A DNA stretch of 64,000 bases from Croceibacterium_B sp963811255 (GTDB lineage: Bacteria > Pseudomonadota > Alphaproteobacteria > Sphingomonadales > Sphingomonadaceae), in the NCBI GenBank assembly GCA_963811255.1, contig CAWEQI010000001.1, positions 620,001-684,000 of the forward strand. The letters are read 5' to 3'. Under the pieces are notes generated by a model. The model worked only from the letters and a program-made list of their open reading frames with translations. It made no database searches and was not told the DNA's origin. Below are positions 17,544 to 25,539 of this stretch, piece by piece. Within the stretch, counting starts at the first letter, position 1; every line of letters starts with the position of its first letter. The translations under genes were made by a program, and so were the position numbers.

Positions 17544-17773
17544 CAGCCTTCCCCCCTTTACCAACCGAGCGATCGCTAGAACACGTTGCCTGGCGGCCGT
17601 CGAGCAGAAACGTCGAAGCCCCGCTGGTCTGACCGGCTGCGGCGGACGTAACGGCCGAGCAGTTCCCTCGTGCAGGCGCCAAACCGAGATCCGGCGGCCG
17701 CCCCTGCCGAGGCCCCACTTGACAGAAGCGCCCCGAAAGATTTAAGTGTAATTTATCATCCGATGGATACGAT

Positions 17774-18367
17774 ATGCCTCAGCGCTTGCCCGATCTCGAT
17801 CTTAGCCTGGGCCAGGTTCTCTGGGCAATCAGCTACGGACGTGAGCCCAATCGGGCACTCAGGGACCAGGTTCGCTACTTGCGGATGCTTGGTATACCGC
17901 CCGCTTCGGCTGCGCAGGCCAGCGGTCCGGGCAATCGTATCCGCTACGACTTTCATGATCTCGTCGAACTCGGCCTTGCCGTAACGGCGCTCGATCTTGG
18001 ATTTCGGCCAAAGGACATCGCCGCGGTGCTCGTCGAGCGGCGGGAAGACATGCGTGAGCACTATGCGCAGGCGTGGCTGGACCTCCCCGAACAGGCGCTC
18101 ACTCAGAGCTGGGTCAAGAGCCGTGGCGAAGAGAAAGTCATGCTCGACAATGACCCCGGGCTCCGCCTGCACGATCGCCGCAGCGACAGGTGGGGCCAGA
18201 TGGATTGGGTCAGCGTGGAAGAAGCAAGCGAGGATCTGCCCGTTTTCGAGCCCGTCGAGCGCTATAAGGGCGAGCCGCCCCGCCGCTTGCTGCCGCTCAA
18301 GCGATTGATGCTCCAGTGGGTGGCTTGGGCGCTTGAAGCGCCCGACATCAAGCCAGGCCGCAGGTAA
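17774..18367 (+). CDS. MerR-like regulatory protein, hypothetical
   Basis: This 197-residue protein contains a MerR-type segment (residues about 30-90: RYLRMLGIPPA, then NRIRYDFHDLVELGLAVTAL and LGFRPKDIAAVL). That suggests a winged-helix DNA-binding fold with a recognition and dimer region. The C-terminal half is not recognised. It precedes a ParB-domain methyltransferase in the same direction (78-base gap) and may control it. An AT-rich stretch just before the ATG could be its promoter. Confidence 0.6.
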   Translation: MPQRLPDLDLSLGQVLWAISYGREPNRALRDQVRYLRMLGIPPASAAQASGPGNRIRYDFHDLVELGLAVTALDLGFRPKDIAAVLVERREDMREHYAQAWLDLPEQALTQSWVKSRGEEKVMLDNDPGLRLHDRRSDRWGQMDWVSVEEASEDLPVFEPVERYKGEPPRRLLPLKRLMLQWVAWALEAPDIKPGRR

Positions 18368-18445
18368 GGGAAAGGAGGCAGGCCGGCGGGCAAGCCGGGA
18401 GAGTGTTCTAATAGGTGATGTTTTACATTCAAAAGGACGGTTACC

Positions 18446-19810
18446 ATGCGTTACGAACAACACTTCTCCAATCTCAGGCTGCAGATCGATTATGTGCTCA
18501 CGGGGAGCCTGAAATCGGCTGACCACAACCCGCGGGTCCACAACACGCGCCAGATCAACGCGCTTGCCAAATCGATCGAGGCGTTCGGTTTCGTGGCGCC
18601 GGTGATTGCGGATGAGAACAACATCCTGATTGCCGGCGACGCGCGGGTCGAGGCCGCAAGGAAGATCGGCCTCGCCGAAGTCCCGGTGGTCCGCGTCGAG
18701 CACCTCGACGAGAACCAAAAGCGGGCGCTGATGATCGCCGACAACCGGCTGACCGACCTGTCGACATGGGACGAGAGGCTGCTGGCCGAAAACCTCCAGC
18801 TTCTCGCCGAGGTCGACCTCGACTTCGATATCGAGGCGACCGGCTTCACCATGGGTGAGATCGACCTGCGCTTCGAAGGTCTCGCTGACGATGGCGATGA
18901 AGATCCCGATGATGCCGACATCGAGCCCGTTCAGGGCCCTGTCGTGAACGAAATCGGCGACCTGTGGCAGCTCGGCCGGCATCGGCTGCTGTGCGGCGAC
19001 GCTCTCGATGCCGGAAACTGGCTGCGGCTGATGGACGGAAAGAAGGCCGCCATGACGTGCAGCGACTTCCCGTACAACCAAAGGGTGAACGGTCACGTGT
19101 CCGGTCTCGGCAAGATCCGCCATGCCGAGTTCCCAATGGCGTCGGGGGAGATGAGCAGGGCGGAATTCACTGCCTTTCTCGGGACCGCCTTCCGACATCT
19201 CGCGAACCACAGCAAGCCCGGATCGCTGCATTACATCTTTATCGATTGGCCCCACCTCGGTGAGATGCAGACCGCCGGTGATGCGGTGTTTTCAGAGCTC
19301 AAGAATGTGTGCGTGTGGTCAAAGGACCGAGCCGGGATGGGCTCGCTGTACAGATCCCAGCACGAAATGATCTTCGTCTGGAAGGCGGGGCAGGGTCGGC
19401 ACCGGAATAACGTCGAGCTGGGCCGCAATGGCCGCAACCGCAGCAACGTCTGGCAATACCCCGCCATCGGCACCTTCCGTCACTCTGACGAGGGCGATCT
19501 GCTGCAACTCCACGCGACTCCAAAGCCCGCCCGGATGATAGCCGACGCGATCCTCGATGTCACCGCGCGGGGAGACATCGTCCTCGATCCGTTCATCGGC
19601 TCGGGCACCACAATTATTGCCGCCGAGCGCATCGGGCGTCGCGCTTACGGCATGGAACTCGACCCGGTGCATGTCGACACCGCCATTCGCCGATTCGAGC
19701 GGCACAGCGGCGAAGCCGCCGTGCATGTCGCCACCGGTCGTACGTTCGCCGAAATGTCGGCGGAGCGTGCAGCCAACATGGACTGCAAAGGGAGTGAAAA
19801 CCATGAGTAA
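18446..19810 (+). CDS. ParB-domain DNA methyltransferase (N6-adenine/N4-cytosine type)
   Basis: This 454-residue protein joins a ParB-like N-terminal domain (about 15-110; motif GDARVEAARKIG) to a DNA methylase domain (about 165-430). The SAM-binding motif DPFIGSGTT lies at 382-390 and comes after the catalytic motif, the beta-class order. The catalytic motif reads DFPY at 207-210 where the family normally has DPPY. Such ParB-methylase fusions are common in alphaproteobacterial prophages. Its last 8 bases overlap the start of the DUF5681 gene. It may be an orphan methylase or partner to the nuclease at 20.3 kb. Confidence 0.88.
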   Translation: MRYEQHFSNLRLQIDYVLTGSLKSADHNPRVHNTRQINALAKSIEAFGFVAPVIADENNILIAGDARVEAARKIGLAEVPVVRVEHLDENQKRALMIADNRLTDLSTWDERLLAENLQLLAEVDLDFDIEATGFTMGEIDLRFEGLADDGDEDPDDADIEPVQGPVVNEIGDLWQLGRHRLLCGDALDAGNWLRLMDGKKAAMTCSDFPYNQRVNGHVSGLGKIRHAEFPMASGEMSRAEFTAFLGTAFRHLANHSKPGSLHYIFIDWPHLGEMQTAGDAVFSELKNVCVWSKDRAGMGSLYRSQHEMIFVWKAGQGRHRNNVELGRNGRNRSNVWQYPAIGTFRHSDEGDLLQLHATPKPARMIADAILDVTARGDIVLDPFIGSGTTIIAAERIGRRAYGMELDPVHVDTAIRRFERHSGEAAVHVATGRTFAEMSAERAANMDCKGSENHE

Positions 19811-20144
19811 GCGGGATTATGACGTCGGGCATGGCAAGCCGCCCTTCCACACGCGCTGGCAGAAGGGGAAATCTGGCAATCCGTCAGGCGGTCGCAAGAA
19901 GAAGAAGCCGACGCTGCAGGATGAGCTCAAACGCATCTCCGCCGAAAAGATTACTGTCGTTGAAGACGGCAAACGGTGGGAGGTTTCGAAGGGGCAAGCG
20001 TTCATGCGCCGCGTCTTCGCCGACGCTCTTCGCGGTGACAAGAAGGCTGGCGCGATGCTCCTCAGCCTGATGAAGGCAGTGGATGCCGGGGAATTCGGGA
20101 CGACGGTGGTAGTGAATATATCCGAGCGCGACGCGGATCTGTAG
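19803..20144 (+). CDS. DUF5681 domain protein (phage terminase-associated type)
   Basis: This 113-residue basic protein begins with the DUF5681 signature (FHTRWQKGKSGNPSGGRKKK), a motif found in small proteins encoded next to phage or gene-transfer-agent terminases. A helical C-terminal part follows. It overlaps the methyltransferase gene by 8 bases, so the two are translated together. No terminase follows, which suggests a prophage remnant. Confidence 0.82.
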   Translation: MSKRDYDVGHGKPPFHTRWQKGKSGNPSGGRKKKKPTLQDELKRISAEKITVVEDGKRWEVSKGQAFMRRVFADALRGDKKAGAMLLSLMKAVDAGEFGTTVVVNISERDADL

Positions 20145-20293
20145 CAGGAGTACGCCTTCAGCCCGGGACCACCACGACCCTGATCGGCGGCTTTGCAGCC
20201 GCGATCACCCGGTGGAGCTCTGGCCTCTGATCGGTGTCATTTCCAGTAGGGGGTGCAATCCGCGAAAACCATACCGTGGCGGATTCGGTAAAC

Positions 20294-20887
20294 TCAGGCA
20301 CCCCCGGCTACTCCCGCCTCGAGCTTGTCCCAGCGGTCGCGGTAGGCCGCCAGCCGGTCGGTCCTCGGGGAGACCGGAAACGTGGGCGAACGCTTTGAGC
20401 CGTCGCGCTTCGGTGTGCCGTACCAGGTCGCAGCCTCGGCTTGAGCGAACTCCTCAGCCTCTTCCGTCGTGAACACATAGAACTCCGGGTCCCGGTGCCC
20501 GCCAGTGACGGAGACCACCACGTCGGTCTCGATCACCGCCGACCTCGCATTGAAGAAGCTGCCACCACCTTCGAGATACCGGTTGGCATAGCCGAGAAAC
20601 GCCCGGTGCTTCTGCGTGCCGTTTGTCTTCACCTGGATGACGGCGCGGCAGCGGCCCCTGATCGCGATGAGATCGCCGTTGGCGGCTTTCGCGGCCCCGT
20701 CGAGCCGCTCGACGTGCCAGCCCTGCACGGTAAGCTCCAGCTCGACCAACAGCTCGCCGATCTTTCCCGAGAAGAGCCTTGCCACCCGCTGATCGCCGAT
20801 AGGCATTGGAAAACCACCACCACCTGTGCTGCTCAGGGCTTGCATCAGGCTTCCCGGCGCCCCGAAGTCAAGACGAATGTCACTCAT
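20294..20887 (-). CDS. Putative PD-(D/E)xK-fold nuclease
   Basis: This 197-residue protein (205 if the ATG at 20911 is used) is not a named family to me. It shows a spaced set of residues typical of PD-(D/E)xK nucleases: GELLVELEL with Glu45, NGDLIAI with Asp72, and IQVKTNG at about 84-90 with Lys87. In such folds D, E/Q and K bind the metal and cut DNA. It diverges from an XRE regulator 42 bases away and lies 150 bases from the methylase/DUF5681 pair, so a restriction-type role is possible. The C-terminus is basic. Confidence 0.55.
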   Translation of the reverse strand: MSDIRLDFGAPGSLMQALSSTGGGGFPMPIGDQRVARLFSGKIGELLVELELTVQGWHVERLDGAAKAANGDLIAIRGRCRAVIQVKTNGTQKHRAFLGYANRYLEGGGSFFNARSAVIETDVVVSVTGGHRDPEFYVFTTEEAEEFAQAEAATWYGTPKRDGSKRSPTFPVSPRTDRLAAYRDRWDKLEAGVAGGA

Positions 20888-20929
20888 CGTCTGTAGACCG
20901 ATCGGCTTCATCGCAGTGTCTCTCCGGCG

Positions 20930-21136
20930 ATGGAAGACGTGCGCCAGCGGTTGGCCCGGAATCTGCGCAGGCTGCGCCGTGAGCGCGCGCTTTCGCAGGA
21001 GGCTTGCGCTGATCTCGCCGGCATTCATCGAACCTATCTGAGCGACATCGAGCGGGGTGCCCGTAATCCCACGATCACCGTGGTCGACAGCATCGCGCGG
21101 TGCCTGGGCATTACGATCGGCGAGCTTCTCGACTGA
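20930..21136 (+). CDS. XRE-family regulator, controller-protein-like
   Basis: This 68-residue protein is almost only an HTH_3 domain: RLARNLRRLRRERALSQEAC, then AGIHRTYLSDIERGARNPT and a closing GITIGELLD. It is the size and shape of the controller (C) proteins that time expression in restriction-modification systems. It is divergent to the nuclease-like gene, with a very short shared promoter region that it could bind. Confidence 0.8.
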   Translation: MEDVRQRLARNLRRLRRERALSQEACADLAGIHRTYLSDIERGARNPTITVVDSIARCLGITIGELLD

Positions 21137-21737
21137 CCCCGGGCCGACCGGCGGCAGCCCGCCTGAACGAACGCTTGGTCGCCTCTTCACATGGACCGAG
21201 CCCCGCGCGGCGCCTGGTGCGGCGCCTGCCGGCAGCTACAGTGAGCGGATCGCCTGAAGGTGCGCATGCGCGAGCTCCAGCCGGGCTCGATTTCACGAAC
21301 TTTGAGCCCGACCTGAAGATCGGCATGGCCAGTCAGCCGCAACACCACGAGCATCAGCGGCGATGAGCGAGCTCGAGTGCGCGGGCTTCCTGATTCGAAG
21401 GTCCGCTCCGCGCCCATGTCGGTCCTTGGTCGGCATCGATCGGTCGCCCGAAAGCGGACAAAGCCAGATGGGGGCGACGCAGTACTTGGGAATGTTCCGG
21501 AAGCCGGCTCCGTCACATTACGCATGGGCGAGACCGCCCCAAGCCTTGTAGCCCTTGCCTTGTCAGTCAGGAGTGATGGCGTCGTCTTGGACCGGTCTCT
21601 TCGGAAGCGGTCCTGGTCCGCGGCCCCGCGATGATCGGTTGACCGAGCTTCCGGCGTCCCCAAGACAATTGTGCCTCATGGGCACAACGGATCGGGGGAC
21701 GTCGCAGGTGACGTTTGTGAAACGGCCGCGGATCGTC
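21137..21737 (-). pseudogene. Gene-free stretch holding a decayed copy of the 3-prime end of the 37.0 kb HTH-like gene
   Basis: Bases 21247-21367 match bases 37011-37130 closely along about 120 positions. On the minus strand the relic encodes LMLVVLRLTGHADLQVGLKV, matching VMLVVLRLTGHADLEVGLNV in the intact protein, before it loses frame through small deletions. The flanking sequence does not match. I see no other gene in this 600-base gap. Confidence 0.75.
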
Positions 21738-21890
21738 TCAGCTTCTCGCGAGCCGAGCTGCCTCCAGGCGCCGGCGCTCTTCTGCAAGCAACTCCGTCAG
21801 GACCTTGCACTCGCCGTCGCTGCGCAAGTCCTTGAGCTTTCGCTCGAACCGCTCGATGTTCCCCAGGAAAATGAAATCGTCGTGCGCCAT
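21738..21890 (-). CDS. Small hypothetical protein (50 aa), stress-type
   Basis: This is a short, charged, probably helical protein (DFIFLGNIERFERKLKDL, then TELLAEERRRLEAARLARS). The same pattern occurs in the 44-residue protein encoded at 28121-28255. A GGGAG ribosome binding site precedes the ATG at 21890. A longer frame starting at 21938 is unlikely because a candidate EcfG-type promoter ends at 21945. Function unknown. Confidence 0.65.
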   Translation of the reverse strand: MAHDDFIFLGNIERFERKLKDLRSDGECKVLTELLAEERRRLEAARLARS

Positions 21891-21944
21891 GAGCAGCGCT
21901 CCCGCCGTGGATCCATCCACGCCGCCCGCGGATGCCATCCAGAG

Positions 21945-21969
21945 GACGGTTTTAACCCATTCTAGTTCC
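21945..21969 (-). promoter_or_regulatory. Candidate EcfG (general stress sigma factor) promoter
   Basis: On the minus strand the sequence reads GGAAC, 16 bases, then CGTC, close to the alphaproteobacterial general-stress consensus GGAAC-N16/17-CGTT. It lies about 55 bases upstream of the 50-residue protein's ATG, a reasonable distance. The last base of the -10 box differs from the consensus. Confidence 0.5.
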
Positions 21970-22064
21970 CATAACGAATCATTCCGGCTGCTCCGTAAGT
22001 TTCGCAATAGCGACGGGAATGGGCGTTGCCGCACAAGGGCTTCTACACTGCGCGAAAGGTTCGC

Positions 22065-22523
22065 ATGAAGATCCCACACAAGACGCTGGTTCTGGTCGCC
22101 GACGGCGAGAAACTGCTGCTGTTCAGGAACGAGGGCGACGAGACATATCCGGTCCTCGAGACGGTGCTGCACGAGCAGCAATCGCACGCCGCAACGGGCG
22201 AGCAGGGCAGCGACCGGCCAGGACGGAGCTTCTCGAGCATAGGGGCTCGACGCAGCAGCTATAACGAGACCGACTGGCACCAGCAGGACGAGGATCGCTT
22301 CGCGATCCACGCCGCCGGGTTGCTCGAGCGCGCCGCGTCGGCCAGCGACGCCGGCATCGTCGTCCTGGCGCCGCCGCGCACGCTGGGCACGCTGCGCAAG
22401 CACTGGGGCCGCCACACGCGAACGGGCCTGTTGGCCGAGATTGCCAAGGACCTCGTCCACCACATGACCGACGACGTGATCGCGGCCATCGCTGCCGAGC
22501 CGGAGCCGGTTGCGGTTCGCTAA
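22065..22523 (+). CDS. Host attachment family protein (baeRF/AtsE-like)
   Basis: This 152-residue protein matches the family named for the Agrobacterium attachment gene: KTLVLVADGEKLLLFRNEG at the N-terminus, EQGSDRPGRSF in the middle, then the IVVLAPPRTLGTLRKH core and an ELAKDLVHH-like segment (EIAKDLVHHM). The family is related to baeRF, archaeal release-factor-like domains, and its biochemical role is not settled. The ATG at 22065 gives the usual N-terminus. It opens a same-strand run with DUF2267 and Hsp20. Confidence 0.85.
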   Translation: MKIPHKTLVLVADGEKLLLFRNEGDETYPVLETVLHEQQSHAATGEQGSDRPGRSFSSIGARRSSYNETDWHQQDEDRFAIHAAGLLERAASASDAGIVVLAPPRTLGTLRKHWGRHTRTGLLAEIAKDLVHHMTDDVIAAIAAEPEPVAVR

Positions 22524-22534
22524 GGAGACATGCC

Positions 22535-22972
22535 ATGAGCACCACCGGACTCGACGTGTTCGACCACACGATCCACACCACCAACGTCTGGCTGGGCGAG
22601 ATCGAGGCCTATGTCGGCCCCGACCGCAAGCTTGCCTGGAAGGTCCTGACCACTGTTCTGCAGGCGCTGAGGGACCAGTTGCAGCCGGACCTTGCTGCCC
22701 ACCTCGGCGCGCAGCTGCCTTTGCTCTTGCGAGGCGGCTATTACGACCATTATGAGCCGTCGAAGCAGCCGCGCGACTTCGCCGGTGAGGAAGAGTTCCT
22801 TGCGGCGGTTGCCAAGCGGCTCGAGGACAGCCGCGGCGTCGCCCCCAAGATCGCCACGGCGGTGGACTTCGCGGTGCTGGAAAAGCACGTCTCGGCGGGC
22901 GAAATCGCCAAGGTTCAGGGCGCCTTGCGCAAAGGCATCCGCGCGCTGTGGTCGAGCGAACCGGTCGCCTGA
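22535..22972 (+). CDS. DUF2267 domain protein
   Basis: This 145-residue protein shows the DUF2267 pattern: FDHTIHTTNVWLGEI, TVLQALRDQLQPDLAAHLGAQLP and a central RGGYYDHYEPSKQP. It begins 11 bases after the attachment-type gene, with an AAGGAGA ribosome binding site, and precedes hsp20, which suggests a stress-related operon. Molecular function unknown. Confidence 0.85.
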   Translation: MSTTGLDVFDHTIHTTNVWLGEIEAYVGPDRKLAWKVLTTVLQALRDQLQPDLAAHLGAQLPLLLRGGYYDHYEPSKQPRDFAGEEEFLAAVAKRLEDSRGVAPKIATAVDFAVLEKHVSAGEIAKVQGALRKGIRALWSSEPVA

Positions 22973-23078
22973 GCGGCTTCCGTAAGTTTCCCGATTTCGC
23001 CTTCTCGTCCGCTAAGCTCCAAGCGGCTTGCAGTTCGAACTCCGAATCTGGCCGCCGAACTTGCCAAGGAGACCCCCA

Positions 23079-23570
23079 GTGACCGAGCAGACCACACTTC
23101 CCGCCAAGACCCGCACCGAAGCCACCGTGCCGACGGTGCCGGCCGTCTTCACCCGCCTGCGCGACGAGGTCGACCGGCTGTTCGACGATTTCAGTTTCGC
23201 GCGGCCGTCGCGCAGCATCTTCGCCTTCGCGGGTCTTCCCGATGTCGTGCCGGCGATGGAGCTGACCGACAAGAAGGACCGCTATGAGCTTTCGCTTGAG
23301 ATCCCGGGCATGGAAGAGAAGGACATCGACATCGAAACCGCCGACGGCGTGATGACGATCTCGGGCGAAAAGCGTCAGGAATCCGAGGAGAAGACCGACG
23401 GCTACCTGGTGAGCGAGCGCAGCTACGGCTCGTTCAAGCGCCAGCTGACGCTGCCGGCCGATGTCGACCCCGACGCGATTAAGGCGAAATACGCCAGTGG
23501 CGTGCTCAAGCTGACGCTGAAGAAGGACAAGACGGCGCAGAGCCGCGTCAAGAAGATCGCCATCGGCTGA
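23079..23570 (+). CDS. Small heat shock protein, Hsp20/alpha-crystallin family
   Basis: This 163-residue protein has an alpha-crystallin domain (about 55-160: DRYELSLEIPGMEEKDI, then a YGSFKRQLTLPADVD motif and ASGVLKLTLKK). It should hold unfolding proteins in solution during stress. I place the start at the GTG at 23079, with AAGGAGA eight bases before it, rather than at the upstream frame. A perfect 14-bp inverted repeat follows the stop. Confidence 0.9.
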   Translation: MTEQTTLPAKTRTEATVPTVPAVFTRLRDEVDRLFDDFSFARPSRSIFAFAGLPDVVPAMELTDKKDRYELSLEIPGMEEKDIDIETADGVMTISGEKRQESEEKTDGYLVSERSYGSFKRQLTLPADVDPDAIKAKYASGVLKLTLKKDKTAQSRVKKIAIG

Positions 23571-23581
23571 TCTTGGCGAAC

Positions 23582-23622
23582 CCTTGCCGGCGGCGTTCCC
23601 CCGTCCCTCGCCGCCGGCAAGG
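23582..23622 (+). terminator. Strong hairpin after hsp20
   Basis: A perfect 14-bp inverted repeat, CCTTGCCGGCGGCG / CGCCGCCGGCAAGG, with a 13-base loop lies 11 bases after the hsp20 stop. There is no U tract, so it may be an mRNA-stabilising hairpin or a weak terminator before the next small gene. Confidence 0.55.
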
Positions 23623-23643
23623 ACCCTGATCGTGAGATTGACC

Positions 23644-23808
23644 ATGGCTACCGTGCCGCCCGAGAAGCCCAACCGCATCATGCCGCAGTCGCCACCCGGC
23701 GTGCGTCCGCCGGAGCCGGAAAAGTTCGTTCCCTGCCCGCCGGAGGTCGAGCCGTGTCCGCCCGATATCGACGAGCCGGATCGCGGAATGCCGGAAACGC
23801 CCATCTAG
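23644..23808 (+). CDS. Small proline-rich hypothetical protein
   Basis: This 54-residue protein is rich in Pro and Glu (MPQSPPGVRPPEPEKF, then EVEPCPPDIDEPDRGMPETP) with two CPP motifs. It shows no signal peptide or membrane segment. The ATG at 23644 follows a hairpin after hsp20. It may be intrinsically disordered. Function unknown. Confidence 0.5.
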   Translation: MATVPPEKPNRIMPQSPPGVRPPEPEKFVPCPPEVEPCPPDIDEPDRGMPETPI

Positions 23809-24325
23809 TCTGATTGTCGCGCTTTCCTGGCGCCATCTTCGCCGCGCGAGGCAAGCCACAACAGGATTAACGGATGGGCCTGGTCGCCGGGCCCTGTTCA
23901 GATGGAAAAATCGCCCGGGAAACGTCAGTCAATTCATCTGATGGCAGGTTCATTGCGGGGCACTTCGGGTGCGACGCCGGTAGGATGGCCCAATTACGTG
24001 ATGCTGCTCCCGCCGGCGGCGTCGGGCGAGTAGCCGGAAGTCAACGTTGCTCAACATTGTCGGGGCCCTGAATCGGCCGACTTTGGGCACGCTCCGTGTC
24101 GAACTTGAAACACCCACTTCCGGCGAAAGACCTTATCTCTTCGGCCTTGCAGGGGCCAATGATCTTGGCAGCTAATTCATCGGGACAATTACCAAGCGCC
24201 TTAACATGGAGGAGGCTAAGCTTCGCACCTTGGTAGCATAAGCCAATTCTTGTATCGTTCTTCATCGTCGCAGCGTGCGTTGCTGAGGCAGACGCGTCTC
24301 CATCGCGTTTACGAAGGAGTGTCGG
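23809..24325. other. Gap without a firm gene
   Basis: This 517-base stretch is less GC-rich than its neighbours. The only frame of note is on the minus strand, 24041-24265 (74 residues, starting MKNDTRIGLCYQGAKLSLL). Its codon use is unlike the surrounding genes and no ribosome binding site is clear, so I do not call it. Confidence 0.4.
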
Positions 24326-24502
24326 TTGGCCCAGTTGCAGCCAGAGACCGCACCGTTTGAGCGCTACCGCATGCTGGCAGTCGAGCAGCGGAAGCGCGCA
24401 CAAAAGGAGCTGCTTCCAAACGTCCGCCGCTCGCTTGAGTCCTCGGCAGACTGCTGGGAAGTGCTGGCTGAGCGCCATGAGGCGGCGGCAAGATGCGCGT
24501 AG
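24326..24502 (+). CDS. Small hypothetical protein (58 aa), TTG start
   Basis: The frame begins at a TTG with an AAGGAG ribosome binding site seven bases before it and encodes LAQLQPETAPFERYRMLAVE, then QRKRAQKELLPNVRRSLESS and a WEVLAERHEAA tail. The charged helical pattern, with RYRMLA, LPNVR and a late Trp, resembles small conserved proteins of sphingomonads. It is short and lacks an ATG at the likely start, so it is easy to miss. Function unknown. Confidence 0.5.
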   Translation: MAQLQPETAPFERYRMLAVEQRKRAQKELLPNVRRSLESSADCWEVLAERHEAAARCA

Positions 24503-24608
24503 CCCTAGCTTCCGCTCAAACCAACCCGCCCCCTCCATGCGGGCACCTCGCTCTAGAATGCGATGCGCCCAACCCCGCCGCCACCTAGGTTCATCGCTTT
24601 GCGGAAGC

Positions 24609-25127
24609 TCACGGTGTGTTGCCGCGGCTCTCGAGCAGAGCCGAAAGCGATTTCACCGCGGCGGTCAGCGACAGAACCTCATTTTCGCGCAATTCGTCGA
24701 GCTTCTGGTGGAGCAGTTCGATTTCCAGCTCGGCTTTGATGTTGATCTGGTAGTCCGCCGCGGCCTCCTTGCGATCCACATCCTGCTGCCGGTTCTGGCT
24801 CATCATGATGAATGGGGCTGCGTAAGCGGCTTGGAACGACAGGGCCAGATTGAGAAGAATGAACGGATAAGGGTCCCAGCGCTGGACGTAGGCGGTGACG
24901 TTCAATCCGATCCAGAAAACCAACAGTGTGGTCTGGATGATGATGAAGCGCCATGACCCCATTGCCGCCGCGACAGTGTCGGCAATCCGCTGACCAGGGG
25001 TGAGGCTGGTCTCACTCCTCGGGCCACCATGTATTCGCTGCTTGCGCCGAGCCGCTCGCAACTGACGAAGCAATTCAGCCTCATCCGTGCTCAAGCGGTG
25101 TTGCTGCTTCTGTCTCTCGTTGGCCAC
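24609..25127 (-). CDS. DUF1003 membrane protein
   Basis: This 172-residue protein has the DUF1003 core: two membrane segments (WRFIIIQTTLLVFWIGLNV and FILLNLALSFQAAYAAPFI) separated by a WDPYPF motif, then a charged C-terminal helix (QKLDELRENEVLSL). The GTG at 25127 is preceded by GGAGGAC, so I use it rather than the upstream ATG. The family is uncharacterised. Neighbours suggest a stress role. Confidence 0.88.
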   Translation of the reverse strand: MANERQKQQHRLSTDEAELLRQLRAARRKQRIHGGPRSETSLTPGQRIADTVAAAMGSWRFIIIQTTLLVFWIGLNVTAYVQRWDPYPFILLNLALSFQAAYAAPFIMMSQNRQQDVDRKEAAADYQINIKAELEIELLHQKLDELRENEVLSLTAAVKSLSALLESRGNTP

Positions 25128-25305
25128 GGCAGTCCTCCATTGGAGCCACAGACTAGCATGCCAAGCCATGAGGAGCGGCTATAGGTCGGCATCGACCGGC
25201 CTCGGGAAACTGAGGAGTTTTCGCAGGCCAGAGGCTTATGGCAAAGCGGGACAAACCGTCACGAGCCAACCCGCTGGTACTCTGCACGAAACCCGTACGC
25301 GCGTC

Positions 25306-25539
25306 TTAATCGGATTTGGCCGGACCTCCCTCATTCTCCCATCGGTCTCCGGCTCGACGATCGCCGGCAGTTGTCCGTGCATGCTCCAAAGCCCTGCGCA
25401 CTTCGCCGCCTTCCTGGATTGCCAGGCTTTCGGCGATCAGCCCGAGCTGATCAGCGATCATCTCCAGCGCGAGGACCATTCGTTCTTCGCTCGTCGCCCG
25501 AGAGCGCTCCCGCGCGAGCGAGGCGGACTGCGTGCTCAT
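25306..25539 (-). CDS. Small hypothetical protein (77 aa)
   Basis: This is an Arg/Glu-rich, probably helical protein (RATSEERMVLALEMIADQL, then IAESLAIQEGGEVRRALEHA) with a disordered, charged tail. It overlaps the gene before it by four bases (ATGA), so the two are likely translated together. No known domain. Confidence 0.5.
   Translation of the reverse strand: MSTQSASLARERSRATSEERMVLALEMIADQLGLIAESLAIQEGGEVRRALEHARTTAGDRRAGDRWENEGGPAKSD

Noticed and set aside
21000..21740. 158-residue minus-strand frame at 21187-21663 as a gene
   Set aside because: Only a part matches the regulator at 37 kb, and it then changes frame; the rest is not protein-like, so I treat it as a relic.
21891..21938. 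Longer N-terminus of the 50-residue protein from the ATG at 21938
   Set aside because: It would start only seven bases after the -10 element of the candidate promoter, leaving no room for a leader with a ribosome binding site.
24041..24265. 74-residue minus-strand frame
   Set aside because: Codon use is unlike neighbouring genes and there is no ribosome binding site or recognisable pattern.
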